Shown: piece after piece, positions 32,646-43,885 of the stretch
Numbering within the stretch: position 1 is the stretch's first letter
Layout of the letters: each line of letters opens with the position of its first letter
From: Bimuria novae-zelandiae CBS 107.79
Lineage: Eukaryota > Ascomycota > Dothideomycetes > Pleosporales > Didymosphaeriaceae
Assembly (NCBI GenBank): GCA_010015655.1
Contig: ML976753.1
Span: 203,147 to 267,146, forward strand
DNA length: 64,000 nucleotides
Reading direction: 5' to 3'
Translations under genes and position numbers: made by a program
Notes under the pieces: model-generated
Seen by the model: only the letters and a program-made list of their open reading frames with translations
The model's database searches: none
Told to the model about the DNA's origin: nothing

Positions 32646-33559
32646 TAATAGGTGGAAAAAAGTGGACTATCGCTCACGTGAAATTCCTTGGCTAAACACC
32701 GAAAATTTCAGCTACATCGTGAATATACTATCGAAGTAGCTTTTAAGCAGTAATATACTAGATATAAAGGTATTTAAATTATGCCGTAAAGTTATTATTA
32801 TAATTAGCTTTTTTATAAGCTTTAGCCACATTACAAAAGTAATTAGAATAGAGTTAATAAGCTATATATTACCTTATTATCTTATCTTCTTACTAAATAA
32901 ATTATATAAATACTACTATATTATTTTTAGCTTATTTTAACGCGCTCTTTACTTTATAGTCCTTTAAGAAAATTTTAAGCCTGCTAAAATAGCGCTTAAT
33001 TAGGTATAGATTAGGTAAGTTAAAGAAGTATAAAACAAAGCGTATATATTTTTTTTTAATTTTAGGTATGTAATATTAGAGCCCTAGGCTATAAAGGTAG
33101 ATATTATCTTATACTAAAAATATCTAAGTATAAGGGTTATTAGCGCGTATAGCTTTATAGTAGAGAAAAATAACGTCCTTAAGCACCTGTTTAGGGTACT
33201 AGATCTTATTTATACCTTTCTTACTTTTATATATAAAGTCCTTATATTTAAAGAACTTATTAGGAGTAATAAAGTTTTTATAATTAGCCTAGAGGGCTTC
33301 TCCCTTCTTACTAGTAGCTTAATTAGTAGCCTTAGTAGCCTTATTATAGTAAAGAATATTATAGTTAATTTTACTAAAAGCGCACTTTTTTTAGGTACTA
33401 GTAATATTTATACGGGCCCTCTTATTATTAATTAATTTATAAGCCTTTTTATTAGCTTTGCGTACGCGCTTAAGTATTTCCTTATAATTCTTTTCCTCCT
33501 CTACTACCTATACTAAATATAGGCGTTTTAGACTATAAATAGTAGTATTAGTAGACGTA

Positions 33560-35261
33560 CAAGGGGCAGCGAAATTAATTCTGTTACTCACGTGCTTAGT
33601 GGGGTCCTAACACCAAAATATCAACGCATCGTAAAATAGCCAAAATAAAGCTAATTTTGGCGCTAGATTTATGCTATAAAGTTGTTATTTCCACCTGCGT
33701 CAAGACATTTCTCTGCAACCTCTAAAAAGTACAATGGGTAGAGTTTCTCAGCCATATAGCGACGCATATCCTCATTGTGCTGCCAAATATCCTTTATATA
33801 GTCCTTGGCCATCTGCCTTGACGCTCGGCTGCTAGACGGGACCTTAAAGCCATCTAGGAAGCCCTCTAGGCGGCCAAAACAACGCTCAATTAGATGTAGA
33901 TCAGGTGAGTTTGGCGGCTGGGGAGCAAACTTAATGCTATACTGCTTAATCTCAAGCGCGCAATAGCGTAACCCTAATCTATAGAGGTAGACGTTGTCCT
34001 GCACTAGATAAACGTATGCACCAGGATTGTGGTCGCGTACGCTGCAGTAGTAGGGAAAAACGTAGTCCTTAAGTATGTTCTTAGCGTACCACAAACCGCT
34101 CATGCCCTTTCTAGCTTTGTATACAAACGCCTCCTCTTTAAAGAAGTTCTTTGCAGTCTTAGGTCGCTTAGTTCCCTTTAAGAGGGCAGCTCCCTTCTTG
34201 CCCTCAGCCTTGTTTTGGTCTTAAGCTTCCTTATTGTCCCGTTGTATATTAGCGTTTATCTTAGTAAGCATTCGGTGCTCTGTAGTACCAGGTTAGGAGG
34301 CCTGAGTTTGCTTCTTATGCACCTTCTCTTTAGCCTTATTATTGGTAGTTAGCACCTTGTTTGTAAGAGCTTCTTTAAGGTCATTGGTATCTTATTCCCA
34401 CATAATACAAGGTCGATCCATATCGTAGTTAGTGTCAGTAGAGGTTGCTGCACACACTATAAGAGAGAATTTGGCTAGGTCTGCATGTATTGCGAACTTG
34501 TTTAAATCGGCACCTCGTGGACGAGAGATAAGCCTTTTACCACCTCGGTTATTAGTGCCTCCTATAGCAGTTGACTTCTCGTCATAGCACACAAAGATGA
34601 GCCTTAGAAAGTGTAGATTGAATTCCTTCTTAAGCCAGTGTGAATAGTCCCTGCGTAGCTCCCGCGCTTCGTCATCCAGCCTTGGTTTCTTCGTACGTAC
34701 GCCTCGAACTATTGCGTAGTTGTGTACGTCGTCACGGTGGTCGTACATGATGTTGATGATCGTCTGTTCGCAGAGAGTGATGCCAGCTTCAACGAGGATG
34801 TGGTTTACTGCTTCTTTGACTCGGTAGTCTCCAAATTGAATAATGTCAGCGCGAATACTCTTTGAAAGCTTAGAGCTATTAGTAACTTTTACTAGCCTTC
34901 TAGGGTGCTGCTTAGGCTTTAAGGCTGCTATAAGTTCGGCCAGCGTGTAGTATGTGTTTTAACGCATTGCATCGCGCTTTGCCTTGCGGAACGCCTGCCC
35001 CGCGGCCTTGTCGTCTACGCCTAATTTCGTCGCAATTTGTGGGAAGGTGAGCTTGTTAACATCTCTAAGGGTGACAATAGCTGCTTTCTGGCCTTCTATG
35101 AGGTTCTTAGAGCTCCTAGAGCGATGTGAGGTGGTTGTAGAGGCCATAGAGTAGATGAGGTTGCGGCATGTATAGGTGGCGAATGCCTCGATGTTCTGCC
35201 AGGGCGGTGTGCCTAGCTTCTTGGCTCACGTGAGTAACAGAATTAATTTCGCTGCCCCTTG
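33560..35261 (-). mobile_element. Inner mariner-like transposon
   Basis: 1,702 bp with 35-bp TIRs (CAAGGGGCAGCGAAATTAAT... on the left; exact inverse on the right) and TA duplications at 33558-33559 and 35262-35263. Inserted into the outer mariner. Much less RIP-damaged than its host, so younger. Confidence 0.93.
33669..35147 (-). pseudogene. mariner/Tc1-superfamily transposase with four TAA stops
   Basis: One continuous 493-codon frame from ATG 35147 to 33669 without indels. N-terminal helix-turn-helix (KAAIVTLRDVNKLTFPQIATKLGVDDKAAGQAFRKAK). Catalytic core of the DDE_3 type: LIFVCYDEKSTAIGG (first Asp), YLVQDNVYLY (second) and PQPPNSPDLHLIERCFGRLE (third). In-frame stops at 34959-34961, 34392-34394, 34293-34295 and 34221-34223 are all TAA. 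Each becomes Gln by one C-to-T reversal (CAA), exactly what RIP produces. Confidence 0.9.
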
Positions 35262-35499
35262 TAGCAGCGTAGATTATAAGGCTAAAAGAGGGTAGGCAAT
35301 ATAGGAGGGCGTATTTATTAGCTAGAGCGCTACGTGCCTTTTAAATATACTACTTACCTTTACAAAGATTCCTGCCTCTAATTAATTTACTAACGTGGTT
35401 CACCACCGAGCGGGCCAACCCCACCGAGCGGGCTACTTTTTAAAAGTCAGCCTATTGCGAAGCGCCTCCTACAACACTACTATAATTTACTATAATTTA

Positions 35500-37781
35500 T
35501 CCCATGCACTGTTAAACGCGCCCGTACACGGGCCACATATTGCTAGCCAATCAGCAACTAGAGCCTCGCAACACCAAATTTGTATCGTGATGTCAGCAAT
35601 TTCTGTTTACTAGACAAAATACACCTTTTTCGAAATAGCCTATATATGCAAACATGCCGACAGCTATAGGGCCGCCCAGCAATAATACTAACTTCGTGAA
35701 AGACACGAAATACAGTAAAAAAGCAGGTGTTTTGCCGGATCTGCCGCGCGAGCCGCCACCCGACTGGCAGCCTCTCAATATCGACAATCCACGTATTTTT
35801 GGAAGCGCGCAGATACCTGAAGGTGTCGACAGAGGCTCTCCTATAGCCTTATTTAATCTGTTTTTCGATGCCGAAGTTCTTGACCGAATCGCACACTATA
35901 CGAATCAGCATGCCGAGCACCTGCAAGCTGCCTTACCCTCCACCTACCGCGGGTGGAAACCGACGTCTCCAGCCGAGCTCTACACGTACTTCGCGATTGT
36001 TATATATATGGGCTTGCACAGAGAGCCGTCGCTGTCAGAGTATTGGGTGAAGTTGCATGGATCTGCGCCTACGCACAAAGTCAACAAGTACATGGGGCAG
36101 ACTCGCTGGGAGCAGCTGGACAGATTTCTATACTGTACAGAAGTAGGCCAGTCCTTTAAGTCCCCATTTGGCCGCGTGTGGGATCTGTCAGAGTCGCTCC
36201 GCGAGCGCACCTTCAAGTACTGGACGGCCGGTAAGCACCTCTGCGTCGACGAGGCTATCGCGAGATTCACAGGTCGAGCGAGCGAGATTGTAATAATCAA
36301 GACAAAACCAACGCCGGAGGGTTACAAGATCTGGTGCTTAGCCAACGATGGAGTAATTCTGAACTGGTTATTTCATGCTAGAGGACTTGGACGAGGACCT
36401 GTTAACTTACTAGTCACAGAGGCGACCTTTACGCCTACAGAATCAGTCCCTATCACCCTCGTACTCGCCAAAGACTCTAACGGCCAACGCCACTTTCCGC
36501 CGAATCTCCATATTGTGTGGGACGACAATCTCTTCAACACCATCCCTATGCTCGAATACCTAAGATCCTACGGCGTAGGCTGCGCAGGCACCGTTCGGAC
36601 GACAAAGACGGCGACTGAGGAGACGTTCGAGGCGGCTGCTAAGGCAGAGTTGAACTCGCAGAGACCGGCCGTCGCGAGGCGCGCGCGCTCGACGTTGACA
36701 AAGGAGCATTTCAACAGCGATTTGGTGAAGCTCAAGACGCAGTTTTCGGGCCAGATGGAGTGGGGAGAGACGTACTGGGCGCTCTCTGAGAGCAAGCAAG
36801 TCCTACAAGCAGCGTGGAGAGACAATCAGGTCGTACTTTTTGCCTCTACAGTCGCCGAACGTGAGTGTTTTGCCTCAACTCTATGCCAAGACTTTGCCAA
36901 GACTCTTCTGACGATGTTCGCCACCAGCAACCCAGCTCATCACAAAGCTCCGTCGACGCTCTAAGCTCGTTCAAAATAGCAGAAAAATCTTCGAAAAGGC
37001 CTTTGGTAACGACTCAGTACGGCTGCTCAGTATCCCAGAAATGATAGACGACTATAACAAGCACAAGAGCGAGGTGGATCGATTTGATCAGGTTAAAAGT
37101 TACTACAGCGTTCAGCAAGTTAAGAGGCGTACATGGAAGCCTCTGTGGTACTTTTTGCTGGATCTCACACTAAACAACTGCTACAGACTTTCCTCATACT
37201 CCTCCTCCAGCGCGGCTAAACGTGGCGGCCACAAGAAGTTTCTGTACGACCTCATTGAGCAACTTTTCAAGCGTGGAGGACGCCCTACACAAGGCTCTGC
37301 AAAACGCGAGAGATCTGACGACGTTATTGTGAGCGAGGACCACTGTCATGTGTCTACAAAGCTCTTTGTAGAGGCGCGAGCCTGTGTAGCCTGCTCAGAA
37401 GCTGGGCGTACGCGGCATAAATCCCGGCCATCTCGGACGCCTCTGGGTCATGTGTCTGGCAATTCACGTTTATCTCATGGCCGTCAGCGTCCTCCGCGCA
37501 CCTGCTTTGGCTGTAGGCTCTGCCGCTTGCCTTTATGTAGGCCAGAAGTCTGCCCTGAGTGCTGGCAGGAGCACCTCCGACGGCATCAAACTCTCAAGTC
37601 AACAGACACAAAAGCAAGCTCAAGTATTAAGTAGATTAACTCGAAACCCTCAGCAATGAAATCTCTATACAAATTTGTATACAAACTGTATCAATCTCGG
37701 TGTTCTGCCAAGGTCGGAGAGAGCCTCCGATTGGCCTACAGCAGGTGGCCCGTGTACGGGCGAGGTTGACGGTGCATGGGA
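35500..37781 (+). mobile_element. piggyBac-type transposon, apparently intact
   Basis: About 2.28 kb. Imperfect TIRs of about 37 bp: TCCCATGCAC...GCCCGTACACGGGCCAC (35500-35536) against the inverse (37745-37781). Subterminal inverted GCCAATCxG motifs lie inside. No TTAA duplication: the left flank reads TTTA and the right flank TAGA, so either TA is the target or RIP has altered the flanks. The body shows normal GC and no RIP, unlike its surroundings. Confidence 0.85.
35654..37634 (+). CDS. piggyBac transposase (DDE_Tnp_1_7), intact
   Basis: Cut-and-paste transposase. Exon 1 is 35654-36860, exon 2 is 36928-37634. A 67-bp intron (36861-36927; GTGAGT donor, TTCTGAC branch, CCACCAG acceptor) joins STVAE-P to TQLITKLRRRSKL and restores one 637-aa frame. 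Catalytic triad candidates: D199 in CVDEAIARFTGR, D291 in VWDDNLFNTIPM, and D453 in KHKSEVDRFDQ. A C-terminal cysteine-rich domain (CVACSEAG...CFGCRLCRLPLCRPEVCPECWQEH) matches the family's zinc-binding tail. N-terminal 60 residues are polar. No stop, frameshift or RIP damage seen. It is the only undamaged transposase in this window and may be active. Confidence 0.88.
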
Positions 37782-38221
37782 TAGAATATAGAAATACTAT
37801 TTAGACTTATTGCTATTAGATATATCTATAATTTCTACTGTGCAGGTGCGAGCATTGTGGCCAGCTTTGCTATAACGTCCGTAGCGCCTCTGCCCACGCA
37901 CCCTCTTTGCAGACTCTTTACCCTCCTTTTGCCTACTACTATCCTTTTTAGCTATTAAATCGACTACCTCTTCTACTATAAGTGTTTTAGCTACCTAAAT
38001 ATACTTCCTCTTTTAACTTTTTACCTTTATTACTATCTTTACTGCCTTACGAAGCCTTGCTATTTCTTATTATATTAACACTATTTCGTGCCCTATTAAT
38101 GCAACACCTTTGTTAAGCTGCTTAATAGCTCTAAGAAGTAGAGAAACTAGTAAATCTTTATACTTCTATACACGCTTACGAACTAGCGTTAACTAAGCCT
38201 TTATCTCGCGGAGGTTGCTTA

Positions 38222-40333
38222 ACGTGTCAGTGCACGTGCCGAGCCACTTCGCGTAACGAGCCACCCAACACCTAAAGACTAAATGACTCACTAACTTTGA
38301 CGCGTCGTAACTCCACCAATATGGGGGCAATTGAAGATGCGATTAAAGCTATTCAATCTTTAGATCCAAGAGAAAAATTTTCATATAGAAAAATAGCGGC
38401 TACCTATAGTGTAGATCGGACTACGTTGTCCCGAAGACACAAGCGCGTTCAGGCCCCAAATAAAGCCAAGAATATCAACCAGCAGAAACTTACACTACAA
38501 CAAGAGCAGGAGCTTGTACGATATATCGAAGGACTCACAAAGAGACATACACCTCCTACTAGAGAGATGATACAGAATTTTGCCTCTACGATAGCAAAGG
38601 AGCCAGTCAGCGAGAGCTAGGTTACCCGCTTTATCAACCAACACAGCATTCATCTCATCTCCCAATGGACCGTCGGGATGGACAACAATCGCCACAAAGC
38701 TAATTTAGTAGATAAATATTACCTCTATTTCAACCTTCTATATAGTAAGATAGATGAATATCGCATAGATCCTCGTCATATCTACAATATAGATAAAAAA
38801 GGCGTCCTGATCAGTATTGTTAGTAGATCAAAGAGAATATTCAGCAAACAAATATAGGAGAAGAAGGAGGTTAGGGCATTACTCCAAGATAGCAATCGCG
38901 CATGGATCACGCTCCTGGCATGTATCTGCGCTGATGGATCAGCTCTACCGCCAAGCCTTATTTATAAGGCCGCCAACAAGGGCATCCAATCAAGCTAGGT
39001 AGAGGATATCAAGGCAGGAGAACATGAAGTCTTTATCACCTTATCATCCTCTAGCTAGACAAACAACGATATCGGGCTTGCCTGGCTTGAGCAGGTGTTT
39101 GATCGCTGTACAAAAGAGAAGACTCAACGATTATATTATCTTTTAATTATAGACAGCCACGGATCTTATGTTACTATAGACTTTATTAACTATTATAATA
39201 AGCATAGGATCCTGCTTGCTATCCTGCCTCCTTACTTAACTTATACGCTTTAGCTACTTAACGTTACAATGTTTAAGCCTTTATTAACAGCATACTTAGC
39301 AGAGCTATCACAATACCTTTATAAAAGCTAAGGCCTAGCTTCTATCACTAAAGACGACTTCTTCCCCTTATTCTAGAATGCGTGGAAGGCCTCCTTCAAG
39401 GAATCAACTATCCTTAGCTCTTTTAGAGCCACAGGCATATCGCCACCTGATCCTAATCCTATCCTAGATAGGTTCGCCCAGGATCAAGAATCAGGCGATA
39501 ACTCCTCATTAGGGCTTAGCGATCATGACTAGAGAAAGATAGATAGGCTTGTACGATTAGCAGTAAAGGATCAGGGTAGTTAAGATACAAAGAAGCTTCG
39601 TTAATCGCTCCACCACCTATCTATCTAAAATAAGCTACTTAAGCATGAGATAGATGGGATTAAGCAGGCACTATCTATTAAAGAGAAGCGCAAAAAGAAG
39701 GGTAAGACTTTAGATCTCTAATAGCGCTAGGAGTATTAGAGTAGGGCTATCTTATAGTTACTAAGGAAGGTGAGGGAGGCACGTGTTCGTTAATCTATTA
39801 AGGAACAAGAGGATAAGTAGTAGTAGCTTTAAAAAGCAAAGATAGTAGAGCTAAAGAAGGTAGCTAAGCTATATAAGGAGAAAATATAGCAGGAAAAGCG
39901 TAATGCGCGAGAGGCAGCTAAGAAGGCGAAGGAGAAGGAGAGGGCTGAAAAGGCAGCTCAGCGCGCCGCCCAGAAGTCTGCCCGCGACGCAGAAAAAGCT
40001 CTACAACTATCCTAAAGATGTAAGAGAAAGGCTTCTCAGCCATCTGCACAGAGCAGAAAGCGTCCAAAACGTGTTGTTAATGCTACAAATGTTGGGGAGG
40101 CCTCAGAGGGCGCATCTGCTGCCCCGAGCAAATCTACACGCAGCGGCCGCGACGTCAAGCTTCTAGATAGATTTAAGTAGTGCAAATTAATCGCAGCTAT
40201 CGATTGACTACCCTAGTAGAAAATCTTATAATAATATTATTTGTGGGTGGTTCTGCAGCCTCATTCTTGCATGAGCTGTTATGGTGTTGGGTGGCTCGTC
40301 ACGCGAAGTGGCTCGGCACGCGCACGGACACGT
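38222..40333 (+). mobile_element. pogo/Fot1-type transposon D, nested in C
   Basis: 2,112 bp with about 50-bp TIRs (ACGTGTCxGTGCxCGTGCC outward) and TA duplications (38220-38221, 40334-40335). The motif CGTGxCGAGCCAC is present twice per TIR, 17 bp apart. The right TIR is clean; the left has RIP-like changes. Confidence 0.93.
38321..40180 (+). pseudogene. pogo D transposase with many RIP stops
   Basis: One continuous frame (620 codons, no indels) from ATG 38321. N-terminal psq-type helix-turn-helix (FSYRKIAATYSVDRTTLSRRHK), then a CENP-B-like HTH (EQELVRYIEGLTKRHTPPTREMIQNFA). Core: YNIDKKGVLISI, WITLLACICADGSALPPSLIYK, LLIIDSHGSY. A lysine/glutamate-rich C-terminus follows. Around twenty in-frame stops, mostly TAG, fall where Trp or Gln is expected (for example before EKKEVR, in SS-stop-VEDI, and in LF-stop-NAW). 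No catalytic activity possible. Confidence 0.88.
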
Positions 40334-40348
40334 TAGTGTTTTTAATTC

Positions 40349-40645
40349 CTATAGGGTGTCCTCTGCGTTAGGTGGAGTTAGCGTATAAAGAACTATATTA
40401 AGTCTTAATAACACCGCCTTTAGGTTGTATAAGACTAATCTAGCGCCTTTAAAGCCTGCGTAGATGTTCGCCTTTATTATTACTTTCTTAAAAGCTACTT
40501 TAAAGGCTAGTAGAAAAGCCTCCTTCTTAATCTGCTTAGTGCCGTACCGTGCTAAGCTACTAATTTTATTGCTATACGCCTGCTTTAAAGGCGAAAAACA
40601 ACCTATATCAAGTAGCTGTAAGAGGTGTGATAAGTGTGGAGGCAT
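40349..40645 (-). pseudogene. pogo C transposase fragment (third-Asp region)
   Basis: A 98-codon open stretch reading MPPHLSHLLQLLDIGCFSPL... then KKEAFLLAFKVAFKKV. This is the Fot1-type MPPHSSHLLQPLDVGCFSPLK region carrying the last catalytic Asp, with a Pro-to-Leu change that fits RIP. The rest of the pogo C coding region lies rightward (to about 41580) and is destroyed. Confidence 0.8.
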
Positions 40646-42562
40646 ATAGAGAATAATAATCTTCTATTCCTTATAGTATTTATAGAATTCGTGTAAGTAG
40701 TGGCTCTTGTAACTATTTATAATTAGCAGCTAGTGTGCACCCAAACTACGCGCCTTAGTATAAGTATTAAAGTGCCTTAGCTAGGCAAGGCTAAGCTTAT
40801 TTAATATTTAGCTATTAAGACTAACTTTAATAACCTAGTCTTAGGGTAGATTATAGAACTAGGACGTAATTAGAACCTTGCTAGGGAAGATAAGAAAGGG
40901 TAGTAGAGCCTAGCCTTTAGTGCTAATAACCTAGATATTAGTAACCTACTTATAATTACTAAGTTAAATCTTCTTTAGGTTGCTTTGCTTCTTAGAGCCT
41001 GTAAAGACTATCTAACCTTGTATTACCCCTATTATAAAGCCTGTCTCGTCGAAGTTGTACGTGTCGTTATTAGCGATACAGTACTTAGCCTTAGTATTAG
41101 TAACTAGCTCGAACTAGGGCATTATAATACGTAGATCTTTATTTAGGGCTCGCTAATAATTATATAGATAGCTTCTTTAAAACTTAATTTCTAGCGTACG
41201 CGTCTTAAGCCTATCTACTTAGTACTTACTAATAGGCTATCTATCGCGCTGAGCAAGTAAATTATTAGCTATATCTTAGACTATATCCTTTGTTACACCT
41301 ATTCCTCGCTAGTTAAGCTTAAGTATACGTTGGACTAGAGCCTCCTCCTCTAGCTTAGTTAGCTTCTTTAAGTTAGGCTTGCGATTGCGTTAAGAGAGGG
41401 CTTCTTAGCGTCGTTATTATACTATTATTCGAGGCACACTAAAGGCTATAATAACGTGTCTTTTACTCTTATCGCGATCTTTAATTATAGGTTAGATAGT
41501 AAGCTATAGTGCGCTTTTAGTATAAGGTTATTACGCGTTATGTTGTGATGGCATTATAGTATAAGCTAGAGGTGGGCTATATTTAGCAAAGTTGGCCCGC
41601 TCGGTGGGGTTGGCCCGCTTGGTGGTGAACCACGTTAGTTTTATTATAGTAAATAAATATAAGCTTAGAAGTAAAGCGCTTATATATAGTAAAAATTTAA
41701 ATAACGTAGCGCTCTTAATTACGTATATTATTATTATTAAGCTTAGGTTTTTTTAGGCATATACTTTGTATAATAGCGTAAGTATAGTCGTAATTACAGT
41801 GCTTATAAGCAATTTTAACTAGTATAGGATAGCTTACTATAATCCTAACCTCTTAAAGGACGTGGCAGGTTAATTCTTTAATATTATAAGTACTAAATTA
41901 TATAATAGTATTATATATTTAAGCACTAAGCTTGCTGCTGTTACGTACCTTAGGTTTAGCTTTAGGGGGACTAATATAGGTAGTATAGATTATAGTTAGT
42001 AAATTATTAAGTAATAGCTTAAGCAAGGCTTCTATATAAGCCTTTTTAACCTTCTTAAAGACTTTCTATAGTGTTAAGATGCTTAAACCTATCGCGCTAG
42101 CAATATAGGCGTATTTAGTGTTCGAGAGCTTGCGTAGGGCTATAATAGCACCTTTCTAAGCCTCTGTAAGGTTGCGAGAGTCGTTCGGGCCGCCGCTAGT
42201 GCGTTGAGGTGGCATAATGGGTGTTGTTGGCGAAAAAAATCGCTATATACGAGGTGGTGATAGAGTCCTGGTGTTCAGTTTGGAGCTGAGGCACGGACTA
42301 GGTGCCTTTATCGATAAGATAACTAGCGCCTTGGCAGTTCACGTGAGCGATAGTCCACTTTTTCCACCCATTGTAGTGGATGTGTCCAATTTGCACGCAG
42401 CATCAATCTATCCAGATGCGGCAGCTCATTGTGCTCGATAACTGTAGATCGGCTCGTTGCCCCTGAGCAATGTCACAGATATATCTCGAAGGGTTCGCGC
42501 ACCCCGCGGCGACTCTGGGTTTCCCCGGGTGAGCTATTTATATCTTCAGTACCATTCCCACT

Positions 42563-43885
42563 ATGCAGGCTTTGATATCAGCTACGTTTCTCCTGTGTGC
42601 AACAGTACCTGCTACAGCATGGCCAGCTACTAAAAGATACACCAACAGCTCGAATCCGGCTACTCCGCTCCACTTCAACGCTGACGGTACGTTTCAACTC
42701 AGTATCTTCGAAGACCTGCACACCGGAGAGAATGCCTGGGATTCTTGGGGCCCCCAGCAAGACATAAATACCGTCAAGGTCATCAACAAGGTCCTCGATA
42801 AAGAATTTCCAAATCTGGTGGTACTGAACGGCGATCTTATTACCGGCGATAACGCGTTCCTCGAGAATGCGACTATCTACATTGAGCAGATCGTCGGCCC
42901 GCTTTTGAACAGAAATCTGCCATGGGCGTCGGCTTATGGAAACCACGACCACCAGTACAATCTTTCTTCAGACGCACTTTTGGCACATGAGCAGCAATGG
43001 CCTAATTCGCGGACACAGAAGATGGTGGCTGGATCGGAACTGGAAGTCGGGACCTCGAATTATTACTTGCCCGTCTATGGAACTAATTGTACCATATTGG
43101 ATGAATGCCCTCCAGATCTCATTCTTTGGTTCTTCGATAGCCGAGGTGGCGCTCGCTTTCAGGAGCGAAACGCCGCAGGCAAGCAAATTGGTCTACAGAA
43201 CTGGGTTGACACAAAAGTCGTCGAATGGTTCCAACAAACCAACGCCGAGCTGGTGAACAAGTATCAAAAGACGCTTCCATCTTTCGTGTTTGTACACATC
43301 CCTACCTATGCTTCGCTTGCTTTCCAACAAACTGGCGTGCGTCCGCACTACGAGCCAGGTATTAATGACGATGTGCCGCTGGCGCCACAAGCTCAGGGAT
43401 AGTGTCCCGATAGCGAGACAAACGACGGATCCTGTGAATACGGTGGTCAGGACATACCGTTTATGCAAGCTATCTCTACCGTGCCGGGTATTATTGGTGT
43501 ATTTTCCGGACATGACCACGGCGATACATGGTGCTACAAGTGGGATTCGCAACTACCGAACATGACCGTCGCGGGCAATGGCGTGAACCTTTGTTTCGGC
43601 CAACATTCGGGATATGGAGGTTATGGAAATTGGGAACGCGGTGCACGTCAAGTTCTCATCTCAAAGTCTCAACTCGGCGCCTTCGAAGCCGACACGTGGA
43701 TTCGATTGGAAAGTGGTAACGTGGTTGGCGCAGTCACTTTGAATACCACTTATGGAATGGACTGGTATCCGGCCACGAACAACACGAAGACGAGCTGTCC
43801 TACCTGTAATTATACCATTGTCACTCCGCGGCCCGACACTAAGAAGTTTCGACAGGTTGACATCTTGGGTCCGAGCTGGCGATAA
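42563..43885 (+). pseudogene. Secreted calcineurin-like metallophosphoesterase with one amber codon
   Basis: Dinuclear-metal phosphoesterase of the fungal Dcr2-like group. One frame of 440 codons plus stop. Signal peptide MQALISATFLLCATVPATA. Metal-ligand motifs in order: FEDLH (D51, H53), LNGDLITGD (about 90-96), YGNHDH (126-130), FVHIPT, and GHDHGDTWC (316 on). A single TAG at 43400-43402 (codon 280) lies between HIPT and GHDH in AQG-stop-CPDSE. The frame on both sides is clean and homologous. If read as stop, the 279-aa product lacks GHDH and should be inactive. Alternative: a 66-bp intron 43337-43402 (GTGCGT...ATAG) would keep the frame but delete the family-like PGINDDVPLA segment, which I consider less likely. 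It starts 190 bp from the transposon nest. Confidence 0.8.

Larger units (their letters stand above)
35393..41635 (-). mobile_element. pogo/Fot1-type transposon C, carrying two nested elements
   Basis: TIRs start ACGTGGTTCACCACC (left) and are mirrored at 41591-41635, with TA duplications (35391-35392, 41636-41637). Each end has CCACCGAGCGGGC or its inverse twice, 18 bp apart. Inserted into the outer mariner. Its own sequence is 35393-35499, 37782-38221 and 40334-41635. Outside the nested elements it is heavily RIPed. Confidence 0.9.
32646..42373 (-). mobile_element. Outer mariner-like element, interrupted by later insertions
   Basis: The ends are inverted repeats: GGTGGAAAAAAGTGGACTAT (left) matches the inverted right end at about 42341-42373, both next to TA (32644-32645, 42374-42375). 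Its own sequence is 32646-33559, 35262-35392 and 41636-42373, about 1.8 kb, close to the 1.7-kb inner mariner, to which it is recognisably homologous. The coding strand is minus. The left part is almost pure RIP product; about 150 bp at the right end are spared. Confidence 0.8.

Noticed and set aside
36928..36964. Frameshift in the piggyBac transposase
   Set aside because: A GTGAGT...CCACCAG intron (36861-36927) restores the frame exactly.
28942..42373. CRISPR array or bacterial mobile system suggested by repeated motifs
   Set aside because: The repeats are transposon TIR sub-motifs in a eukaryotic, intron-bearing, RIP-affected genome; there are no spacers or cas genes.
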